DNA from: Myxococcota bacterium
Lineage (GTDB): Bacteria; Myxococcota_A; Bradymonadia; UBA7976; UBA1532
Length of the DNA: 42,611 bases
Assembly (NCBI GenBank): GCA_023150895.1
Contig: JAKLJY010000063.1
Location: forward strand, 1 to 42,611
Direction of reading: 5' to 3'
Part shown: one piece after another, positions 32,397 to 39,300 of the stretch
Layout of the letters: every line of letters starts with the position of its first letter
Position numbering within the stretch: the stretch's first letter is position 1
Notes under the pieces: model-generated
What the model was told of the DNA's origin: nothing
Databases searched by the model: none
The model's input: only the letters and a program-made list of their open reading frames with translations
Made by a program: the position numbers and the translations under genes

Positions 32397-33667
32397 GTTC
32401 GCGACTCCAGGGCCGCGTGCAGGCGGTCGATGGCGAGGAGTTGGGCGGCAACGGTGAGCGGGACCCCGGCCGCGGTCGCGGTCTCGCGCAGGCGGCGGGC
32501 GGTCTCGCGCATGCGGAGGTCGAGCCGGGCGGCGACCTCCTCGGCGGTCAGCGGGGCGCCCGTGCGGCCGACGACCCACTCGAAGTGGCTCACCGTGATG
32601 CCGCCGGCGTTCACGACGACGTCGGGCACGACGGTCACGCCGCGGGTCTGCAGGACGGCGTCGCCGGCGTCATCCACCGCACCATTGGCGATCTCGACCA
32701 CGAGCCCGCACCGCAGCGCCGCCGCGATCGGCGCGTCGACGGCCCCGCCGAGGGCGGCGCAGACGAGCCAGTCGGCCTGGGGGGTGAAGACGGTCTCACG
32801 CGCGGCCACGGTCACGCCCGGGTGGTCGAACGTCGAAAACGCCCGGCCGCCGGCCTTCGACGCGACGAGCGCATCGACGGGCAGCCCCGCCGCGGCGTGC
32901 AGACAGGCCGACGCGTCGGCGGCCGCGACGATCCGGGCGCCCCGGCGCGCGGCCTCGACCGCAAACGTGCTCCCCGCCGCGCCGAACCCCTGCACGGCGA
33001 TCGTCAGGCCCGTCAGCGCCGCCGGCCCCGGGCCTGTCCCGTTTTCGAGAAGCGTGTCCAGTACGGCGAACGCGCCCCGTGCCGTCGCCCCGTGACGCCC
33101 CGGCACGCCGCCGCGGCCGGGCGGCTTGCCGTTGATCGCCGCCGGCTCGAAGCGCCGTCGCAGGGCGTCGAGCGTCTCGGACATGACCGCCATGAGGCCG
33201 GCGTCGGTGCCGACGTCGGGCGAGAGGATGTCGCGATCACCGCCGATGAGGTCGGCGTAGGCGGTGACATAGGCGCGGGCGAGCGCGACGCGGCCCGCCG
33301 CCCCGAGTTTGCGCGGATCGACCGCGACACCGCCCGCCGCGCCGCCGTGCGGCAGGCCGTTGACGGCGCACTTGAGCAGGATGCGCGCGGCGAGCGCCGT
33401 CAGGTTGGCCTCGTCGACGCCGGGGTGAAAGCGCACGCCGCCCTTGCAGGGCCCGAAGACCTCGCCGAACCGCAGCCGCCAGGCGTCGACCGTCTGCGAA
33501 CCGGAATCTCCCGCGAACGAGAGGCGTGTTCTGCAAACGAGAGACGGCCCGGAAAGAAACCGCAGCGCCGGGGCGGGCAGCGGCGCGAGGTCGAGTGCCC
33601 GCGTGAACCGCGATCCGAACCACCGGGCGACCGCCTCGGGCGTCGGGTCAGGGGGCGGCGTCGCCAT
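32393..33667 (-). CDS. Glu/Leu/Phe/Val dehydrogenase homologue lacking the catalytic Lys (424 aa)
   Basis: The fold is clear: G-P-C-K-G-G-V-R-F-H-P at residues 72-82, L-K at 98-99, P-D-V-G-T-D at 150-155, N-G-K-P-P-x-R-G-G with G-R-x-G-A-T-A-R-G near 180, and the NAD-binding G-F-G-A-A-G at 227-232. The family normally deaminates amino acids with NAD(P). In L-P-H-G-G-A-A-G-G the invariant catalytic Lys of G-G-x-K-G-G is Ala111, encoded GCG, while the other two active-site Lys (K75, K99) and the catalytic Asp (D151) remain. Ordinary dehydrogenase activity is therefore doubtful. It overlaps the methylase by 20 bp and the fusion gene by ATGA. Confidence 0.88.
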   Translation of the reverse strand: MATPPPDPTPEAVARWFGSRFTRALDLAPLPAPALRFLSGPSLVCRTRLSFAGDSGSQTVDAWRLRFGEVFGPCKGGVRFHPGVDEANLTALAARILLKCAVNGLPHGGAAGGVAVDPRKLGAAGRVALARAYVTAYADLIGGDRDILSPDVGTDAGLMAVMSETLDALRRRFEPAAINGKPPGRGGVPGRHGATARGAFAVLDTLLENGTGPGPAALTGLTIAVQGFGAAGSTFAVEAARRGARIVAAADASACLHAAAGLPVDALVASKAGGRAFSTFDHPGVTVAARETVFTPQADWLVCAALGGAVDAPIAAALRCGLVVEIANGAVDDAGDAVLQTRGVTVVPDVVVNAGGITVSHFEWVVGRTGAPLTAEEVAARLDLRMRETARRLRETATAAGVPLTVAAQLLAIDRLHAALESRT

Positions 33668-34289
33668 CGGGGCTCCGTTCCAGGAGAAACCACGTCAGAT
33701 CGTCCTGCGGGTGCAGCGGATCGCGGTGGTACGCGAAGCCGTAGTCCAGCAGGCGCAGGGTCGGGTAGCGGTCGAGCAGCTCGCCGGCGAAGTCGCGCTT
33801 GAAGAGCCGGCCCTCGTGCCCCCGGTAGGTCACGGTCACCGGCGTCGGGTTGTAGTACTCCGCGACGAGCAGGTAGCGGCGGCAGCTCGCGTACAGGGTC
33901 GCGTAGACCTCGGGCAGCACGTCGGGCGCGAGGTGGATGAGCACGCCCTTCACGAGCACGAGGTCGAACTCCGCGTCCGGACGGTAGTCGAGCAGGGAGC
34001 CCACCGTCAGGTGCACGTCCGGCACCGTCTCGGCGAGCACCCGGGCGGCCGTCGGGTTGATCTCGACGGCATGCAGTTCGAGCGCGGGAAAGAGGCGCCG
34101 CAGGGCCTCGAGGTTGACACCCCGATTCGCGCCGAGCTCGAGCGCGGAGCCGAGGCCGTGTGCCCGCGCGAGCGCCTTCGCGAAGAACGCCGTCGCCGAG
34201 CCCAGCATGGCCGCGCCGCTGTTGCGCTGCGTGTAGGCGTCGCCGAAATCGCCGTGCCAGAAGGCTTCCTGCTCGGTTTTGAAGGTCAT
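33648..34289 (-). CDS. SAM methyltransferase of the pseudaminic-acid-associated type (213 aa)
   Basis: The N-terminus [19 protein letters not shown] closely resembles methylases found beside pseudaminic-acid sugar genes, and a SAM fold follows ([10 protein letters not shown], then A-V-E-I-N-P-T-A and [13 protein letters not shown]). AGGAG precedes the ATG at 34289. Its substrate is probably a small molecule or nucleotide sugar. First gene of the ten-gene operon and divergent from the COG4310 aminopeptidase (95-bp gap). No pseudaminic acid synthesis genes are in the window, so the name marks only the family. Confidence 0.83.
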   Translation of the reverse strand: MTFKTEQEAFWHGDFGDAYTQRNSGAAMLGSATAFFAKALARAHGLGSALELGANRGVNLEALRRLFPALELHAVEINPTAARVLAETVPDVHLTVGSLLDYRPDAEFDLVLVKGVLIHLAPDVLPEVYATLYASCRRYLLVAEYYNPTPVTVTYRGHEGRLFKRDFAGELLDRYPTLRLLDYGFAYHRDPLHPQDDLTWFLLERSPDGDAAP

Positions 34290-34384
34290 CGGGCTCTCCT
34301 GGCACACATCGTCGCACATGCCGGCGCGGCGGGCAATTTGGCGGGGTTTTGCGCCCCCCGCCCGCCCGGGGTACGGTGCGCGCC

Positions 34385-35728
34385 ATGGACGCTGACTCGC
34401 TCGACGCGCTCGGCCGCGAGATGCATGCGCTCGCCGCGCGGCTCTGGCCACTGCCCCGCAGCCTCACCGGCGACGGCGTGCGACGCACGCATGATCTCCT
34501 GCGCACCTGGGCACCGCTCGTGACGCACGAAGTCCCGAGTGGGACGCCCGCCTTCGACTGGGTCGTCCCCGACGAGTGGAACCTGCGCGACGCGTTCATC
34601 GCGGCCGCCGGGTCGTCGGGGTCGTCGGGGTCGTCGGGAGCGGCCGATCGGCCCCGACTCGTGGACCTCGCCGACAGCACGCTGCACGTCATGGGGTACT
34701 CGCTGCCCGTCGACGCGGTGCTGACCCGCGCCGAGCTCGAGCCGCACCTCTATTCGCTGCCCGAACAGCCCGACGCCATCCCATACGTCACGTCGTATTA
34801 CACGCCGCGGTGGGGGTTCTGCCTCAGTCAGCGCCAGCGCGACGCCCTCGGGCCGGGGCCGTTTCACGTCCGCATCGACAGCACCCTCGCCCCCGGTTCC
34901 CTGACCTATTCGGACCTCGTGCTGCCGGGGGAGCGGCCCGACGAGATCCTGTTCAGCACCTACACCTGCCATCCGGCGATGGCCAACAACGAGCTCTCGG
35001 GCCCGGTCGTGACCGCGGCGCTCGCCCGCGCGCTCGCCGCCCGACCCCGGCGGCGGTTCACCTATCGCTTCGTATTCGTGCCGGAGACCATCGGCGCCAT
35101 CGTCTACCTGAGCCGACACCTCGAGCATCTGCGCGCGCGCGTCCGTGCCGGATGGGTCGTGACCTGCGTCGGCGACGAGCGGGCCTACGGCTACCTGCCG
35201 TCCCGCCGGGGGCACACCCTCGCCGACCGCGTCTCGAAACATGTCCTGAATCACCACGCGCCGGGCGGTTTCCAGACGTATGGTTTCCTCGACCGGGGCT
35301 CCGACGAGCGTCAGTACTGCAGCCCCGGCGTCGATCTGCCCGTCGCCGCCGTCATGCGCAGCAAGTACGGCACCTACCCGGAGTATCACACTTCGCTCGA
35401 CGACCTCTCGTTCGTCACCCCCGCGGGCCTCGCCGGCGGCTTCGAGGCCCTCTGGCGCTGTGTCGAGGTCCTCGAGGGCAACGAGGTGCTGCGCGCCGTG
35501 CACCCCTGCGAGCCGCAGCTCGGCCGGCGCGGCCTCTACCCCGATCTCAGCCGGGCAGGCTCCGCCGAGCACGCCCGCACGCAGGTCGACCTGCTCGCCT
35601 ACGCCGACGGGGGCGACGATCTGCTCGGCATCGCCGACACGATCGGCGTGCCTTTCCGGCGCGCGCGCGCCATCGCCGACGTGCTCGTCGCGCACGGATT
35701 GCTGACCGCCGACACCCGCCCGGCCTGA
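34385..35728 (+). CDS. COG4310 aminopeptidase-like protein with C-terminal winged helix (447 aa)
   Basis: Matches the M28-like family (DUF2172/DUF4910) often found in polysaccharide clusters: [11 protein letters not shown]-x-T near residue 18, W-V-V-P-D-E-W near 58, [12 protein letters not shown] near 137, and the metal-site region [15 protein letters not shown] near 195. The last ~60 residues look like a winged helix. No signal peptide, so cytoplasmic. It may trim or deacylate an intermediate of the divergent operon (inferred). A 9-bp tandem repeat encodes the G-S-S-G-S-S-G insert near residue 76. ATG at 34385 chosen because the family fold starts immediately. Confidence 0.85.
   Translation: MDADSLDALGREMHALAARLWPLPRSLTGDGVRRTHDLLRTWAPLVTHEVPSGTPAFDWVVPDEWNLRDAFIAAAGSSGSSGSSGAADRPRLVDLADSTLHVMGYSLPVDAVLTRAELEPHLYSLPEQPDAIPYVTSYYTPRWGFCLSQRQRDALGPGPFHVRIDSTLAPGSLTYSDLVLPGERPDEILFSTYTCHPAMANNELSGPVVTAALARALAARPRRRFTYRFVFVPETIGAIVYLSRHLEHLRARVRAGWVVTCVGDERAYGYLPSRRGHTLADRVSKHVLNHHAPGGFQTYGFLDRGSDERQYCSPGVDLPVAAVMRSKYGTYPEYHTSLDDLSFVTPAGLAGGFEALWRCVEVLEGNEVLRAVHPCEPQLGRRGLYPDLSRAGSAEHARTQVDLLAYADGGDDLLGIADTIGVPFRRARAIADVLVAHGLLTADTRPA
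34610..34636 (+). repeat. 9-bp tandem repeat (three copies of GGGTCGTCG)
   Basis: Three perfect in-frame copies add Gly-Ser-Ser units to a loop of the aminopeptidase-like protein. In-frame slippage would change loop length without breaking the gene. Confidence 0.9.
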
Positions 35729-35750
35729 GCCCTGGCGGCCTTTGCCGCCG

Positions 35751-35942
35751 GGCGAGGAGCATGTCGCCGTAACGCCCGCCGGCTGCGGTCGCCCGTGTCG
35801 GCCGCCCGCCGGCTTTCGGCTTCACTCCCTCGGTCGCGCTACCTACGGGTAGCGCTCGGTCGGTCGCGACCGGCGCGCTCGGCGGTCGCCTCGACCCGAG
35901 CGACCTCGCATCGGCATCGGTTACGGCGACAAGCTCCTAGGC
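35751..35942. repeat. 192-bp non-coding element with 23-bp terminal inverted repeats
   Basis: The left arm (35751-35773, ending GTCGCCGTAAC) and the right arm (35920-35942, starting GTTACGGCGAC) pair at 20 of 23 positions, 11 of them consecutive. Inside are a perfect 8-bp stem hairpin, a perfect 12-bp palindrome CGGTCGCGACCG (35861-35872), and a direct repeat of CGCCCGCCGGCT (near 35773 and 35803). The element fills the gap between the aminopeptidase stop and the small hypothetical gene's stop and encodes nothing supported. It looks like a MITE or a structured intergenic repeat; no second copy is in the window and no target duplication is obvious. Confidence 0.6.
35836..35855. terminator. perfect 8-bp hairpin, possible convergent terminator
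   Basis: GCGCTACC, loop TACG, GGTAGCGC. The strong stem with a stable tetraloop lies between two convergent genes, so it could end transcription from both sides, though no T-tract follows. It may simply be part of the inverted-repeat element that contains it. Confidence 0.4.
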
Positions 35943-36203
35943 TCAGCGCGTGCGACGGCGTTCGACGACGTCGAGGGCGACGTCGAGCGAGAGGCCGACG
36001 AGGCGCGTCACGCCCCGAATCTGACCGTAGACGTGACGCACGGCGGCGTCGTGGGCCATCTTCACGGGGCCGAAGGCCTCGCCCCCGAGGGCGAACGGAC
36101 GGGCCGCCGTGTCGAGGTGGACCCGCTCGACGGCGGCGGCGCCGTGGTCGACGGCATCGACGACGAGGTTTTTCAGGCTGCGGACTCGCGCGAGTTCGGA
36201 CAC
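35943..36203 (-). CDS. small hypothetical protein coupled to an alpha/beta hydrolase (86 aa)
   Basis: I do not recognise this protein. With a GTG start at 36203, which overlaps the hydrolase end by 31 bp, it reads V-S-E-L-A-R-V-R-S-L-K-N-L-V-V-D-A-V-D-H-G and continues as a mostly helical, soluble 86-residue protein. A longer start at 36251 is possible but adds an Arg/Pro-rich stretch that looks like shadow. The tight overlap suggests it is cotranslated with and perhaps binds the hydrolase. Confidence 0.6.
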   Translation of the reverse strand: MSELARVRSLKNLVVDAVDHGAAAVERVHLDTAARPFALGGEAFGPVKMAHDAAVRHVYGQIRGVTRLVGLSLDVALDVVERRRTR

Positions 36204-37018
36204 GGGCGGCTCTCCTGCGCGGGGGCTTCGGACGTCGGGTCCTCGACGCACCAGCGGCGTATCTGTTCGTAGACTTCGGGGTGATGGGCCAGGTCGAGGT
36301 GTCCGAGACCGGGGAAGACGCGCAGTCGTTCATCCGTCGGGCCGGCGGCGAACGGGGCCGTCGCGCTTCCCACCGGGACCATGACGTCGCGCGTGCCGGC
36401 GGCGAGGTACTGCGGGATCTCGTGCGCCCACGCGGCGCGGCTCGGATCGCCGAGGTCGCGGATGCCGTCGCTGCGCAGCGCCGCCAGCTCGCCGACGAGC
36501 CGCGCATAGGGGTCATCGACGCGGGCGACGACCCGCAGCAGGCCGCGCGCCAGACGCTCGAGGGGGGCGCCGCCATGGGGCGTGCCGAGGGAGACCACGC
36601 GGCGCACGCGGGCGCGCACCTCGGGCGCCTCCCGAACGGCGCGCTCGAGGGCGGACCGGACGACCAGACCGCCCATGCTGAACCCGACGAACGAGAGCCC
36701 CGCGTCCGCCGGCAGCGCCCGAAGCAGCGCGAGCAGATCGGCACCATTGCGCTCGACGGGCCGGCCCGTGTTGTAGCGCACGTACCCGGGCACGAGGCCG
36801 GTGTCGCGCTGCAGACGCTGCCCGTAGTCGCTCCCGTCGGGCATGCGCCAGATGGTCTCGGTACACATGAGTCCATAGACGAAGACGCAGAGTTCGGCGC
36901 CCTGCGGGGCCGCACCGACCCAGGACATCTCGGTCGACAACCCGGGATATCGCTCGACGAGGCGCTCCCCGAGCGCGCCATTGAGAATGCTGAGCGCGGC
37001 GTCGATGGTGTTGGTCAT
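36173..37018 (-). CDS. alpha/beta hydrolase, lipase/esterase-like (281 aa)
   Basis: V-F-V-Y-G-L-M-C-T-E (oxyanion-hole region, residues 45-54), the nucleophile elbow G-F-S-M-G-G with Ser114, V-S-L-G-T-P-H-G-G-A-P-L downstream, T-R-D-V-M-V-P-V around the acid residue, and G-L-G-H-L-D-L with the catalytic His. G-T-P-H-G-G-A-P is typical of the triacylglycerol lipase/PGAP1-like group. No signal peptide is seen with the ATG at 37018; upstream frame is shadow. Divergent from the histidine kinase gene (52-bp gap). Substrate unknown, probably an ester of a lipid. Confidence 0.85.
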   Translation of the reverse strand: MTNTIDAALSILNGALGERLVERYPGLSTEMSWVGAAPQGAELCVFVYGLMCTETIWRMPDGSDYGQRLQRDTGLVPGYVRYNTGRPVERNGADLLALLRALPADAGLSFVGFSMGGLVVRSALERAVREAPEVRARVRRVVSLGTPHGGAPLERLARGLLRVVARVDDPYARLVGELAALRSDGIRDLGDPSRAAWAHEIPQYLAAGTRDVMVPVGSATAPFAAGPTDERLRVFPGLGHLDLAHHPEVYEQIRRWCVEDPTSEAPAQESRPCPNSRESAA

Positions 37019-37070
37019 GGTGTTTCGACCATGACGCGGCGCGTCATCGATTGCAAGTGACGCTTCCGCG

Positions 37071-39275
37071 ATGTCGGCGCCGCGGCCTCTGCTACACTGT
37101 TGCGGTTTGAGGCCCGCACACCCGCCAGCGCCCACCCCCGACGTCCTCGCGGCGTTCCGACGCCCGGTCTGGGTCTATGACCTCGATGCCCACCGCATCG
37201 TGGCCGCGTCCCCGTCCGCCGCGGCCCTGTGGCGCGCCGAGTCGCCCGACGCGCTGACCGCGCGAGCCCTCGGCCCGATCAGCCCGGCCGTGCAGGCGCG
37301 TCTCGCGGCCTACCGCGCCGCCTTCGAGGCCGACGAGGCGATCAGCGAGAGCTGGACGCTCTACCCGGCGGGCGTTCCGACGACGATGGTCTGCCAGTGT
37401 ACGGGCGTGACGACGGCCGACGGGCACGTTGCGATGCTCGTCGAGGCCGAGCCGCTGTCCGCGCCCGTGCCCGACGAGGCCCGGCTCATCGAGGCCCTGC
37501 GCCATGACCCGGCGCCGGTGCTGCTCTTCGCGCTCCCGACCGGCCACCTTCTGCTCGCCAACCCCGCGGCGCAGGCGTTGCTCGGCGAGCGACCGTCGCT
37601 GGAGAGCCTGCTGGGCCCGACGGTCGCCGCGAACGAGCTGAGGCACCCGCTGAGTCGAGCCGACGTCGTCAGCGGCGAAGCGCGCATCGAGACGCTAAAC
37701 GGGCCGCGGATCGCCGCGTGGCGGGCCGCGCGCGGGGTCGATCCGGTCGACGGCGGCGACATGGTCGCGCTGACGCTCCTCGACGTGACGCAGACGCGTG
37801 CCGCTGCCCGGTCGCAGCTCGACGGGCTCTCGGAGGCGGTCGCCGGCACGCAGGACGGCATCGCCCTGACCGACGCCGAGGGGCGGTTCACGTTCATGAA
37901 CGACGCCCACCTGACCATGTTCGGGTTCACCGCGCTCGAGCAGGTCCTCGGGCAGCCCTGGACGCTGCTCTACGACGCCGCCGAGGTCGCCCGATTCCAG
38001 ACGGAGGTCTTCGCGAACCTCGACGGTCCGGGGGCGCGCTGGCGCGGCAACGCCGTCGGCCATCGCCTCGACGGCGGCGTCGTCCGGCAAGAGGTCAGCC
38101 TGACGATCAATCACGACGGCGGCATCATCTGCATGACGCGCGACATCGGGGCCCGCCTCGACGCCGAGGAGCAGCGCCGCCGTCTGGAGATCGAGCTCGC
38201 GCAGGCGCAGAAGATGGAGACGGTCGGGCAGTTCGTCGGCGGACTCGCGCACGATCTGAACAACCTGCTCTCCGCGGTGCTCTCGACGGGCCGCGGCATG
38301 GCCCTGCAGGCGTCCAACGCCGACCGCGTCCGGCAGGGCGCCGAGCGCATCGACCGCGCGGGCACCCAAGCCGCCCGCCTCATCCGGCGCATGCTGGACT
38401 TCGTGCGGCGCGAAGAGGGCCCGCCCGTGCTCGTCGACCTCCGCGCGGTGCTCATCCGCAGCACGGACCTCCTGCGGGCGCTGCTGCCGAAACGCATCGA
38501 GCTCGTCGTCGAGCCCGGTGACCGCGTCTTGCGGGCCCGCATCCAGGAAGATCGCGTCGTTCAGGTGCTCCTGAACCTCGCCGCCAACGCCCGGGACGCC
38601 CTCGACGGTCGCGAAGGCCGGGTGCGCGTGCGGCTTTCGATGGCCGGTGACGCCGCGCCCGAGCGCACGGGGCGGGGCGAGCATCCGACCGGCGAAGCCG
38701 CCGAGATCATCTTCGAGGACGACGGCCCCGGCCTGCCGCCCGACGTCATGCCGCGTCTGTTCGAGGCCTTCTACACCACGAAACCGGCGGGTCAGGGCAC
38801 GGGGCTCGGTCTTTCGACGTCGGCCCAGATGCTCGCCGAGGCCGGCGGCCGCCTCGAGGCCTGGAACACCGGCGGCGGGGCGGCGTTTCGGCTGCTCTTG
38901 CCGACGCAGCCCCCGGCGCAGGTCGCACGCTTGCTGCTCGGACACTCGGACGCCGAGCTCTCGGACCTCGTCGCCCGCGTCCTCGAACGCGAGGGGTACG
39001 CAGTCGAAAGCCACGTCGGGCCGCGGGCTGCGCTCGACGCCGCCCTCGCCACCCCGGGCGCGTTCCGTCTGCTGCTCGCCGAGGGGGACGCCTCGGGTCT
39101 GCCGGGCGCGACGGTCTGCGAGACCCTCGACGGTGCCGGCCTGCGCTTGCCCGTGTTGCTCGCCATGCGCGAGCCCCCGACGCCCCCCCCGTTACCCGTG
39201 CGGTACCGGGTCCTGCGCACGCCGTTCACCACGGCGGCGCTGCTGTCCGCCGTGCGATACGCCCTCGCGGACTGA
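37071..39275 (+). CDS. PAS histidine kinase with degenerate C-terminal receiver (734 aa)
   Basis: Order: a divergent N-terminal sensory region to about residue 250 (probably two PAS-like folds), a clear PAS around residues 260-370 (D-G-I-A-L-T-D-A-E-G-R-F-T-F-M-N), the H-box G-G-L-A-H-D-L-N-N-L-L with His394, N-box N-L-A-A-N-A-R-D-A-L, G1 D-D-G-P-G-L-P, F-Y-T-T-K and G-Q-G-T-G-L-G-L-S. No TM helices, so cytoplasmic. Residues about 615-734 have receiver shape, but the acidic pocket is G-H-S-D, the phosphoacceptor is Glu671, and the conserved Lys before P-F is Thr. No cognate response regulator is adjacent. Signal unknown. Confidence 0.88.
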   Translation: MSAPRPLLHCCGLRPAHPPAPTPDVLAAFRRPVWVYDLDAHRIVAASPSAAALWRAESPDALTARALGPISPAVQARLAAYRAAFEADEAISESWTLYPAGVPTTMVCQCTGVTTADGHVAMLVEAEPLSAPVPDEARLIEALRHDPAPVLLFALPTGHLLLANPAAQALLGERPSLESLLGPTVAANELRHPLSRADVVSGEARIETLNGPRIAAWRAARGVDPVDGGDMVALTLLDVTQTRAAARSQLDGLSEAVAGTQDGIALTDAEGRFTFMNDAHLTMFGFTALEQVLGQPWTLLYDAAEVARFQTEVFANLDGPGARWRGNAVGHRLDGGVVRQEVSLTINHDGGIICMTRDIGARLDAEEQRRRLEIELAQAQKMETVGQFVGGLAHDLNNLLSAVLSTGRGMALQASNADRVRQGAERIDRAGTQAARLIRRMLDFVRREEGPPVLVDLRAVLIRSTDLLRALLPKRIELVVEPGDRVLRARIQEDRVVQVLLNLAANARDALDGREGRVRVRLSMAGDAAPERTGRGEHPTGEAAEIIFEDDGPGLPPDVMPRLFEAFYTTKPAGQGTGLGLSTSAQMLAEAGGRLEAWNTGGGAAFRLLLPTQPPAQVARLLLGHSDAELSDLVARVLEREGYAVESHVGPRAALDAALATPGAFRLLLAEGDASGLPGATVCETLDGAGLRLPVLLAMREPPTPPPLPVRYRVLRTPFTTAALLSAVRYALAD

Positions 39276-39300
39276 CGCCGCCCGGCCCGAAACGCGCGGG

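Noticed and set aside
33648-35728. A pseudaminic or legionaminic acid biosynthesis locus
   Set aside because: Only the associated methylase and COG4310 families are present; none of the sugar synthesis enzymes (dehydratase, aminotransferase, sialic-acid-type synthase) is in the window.
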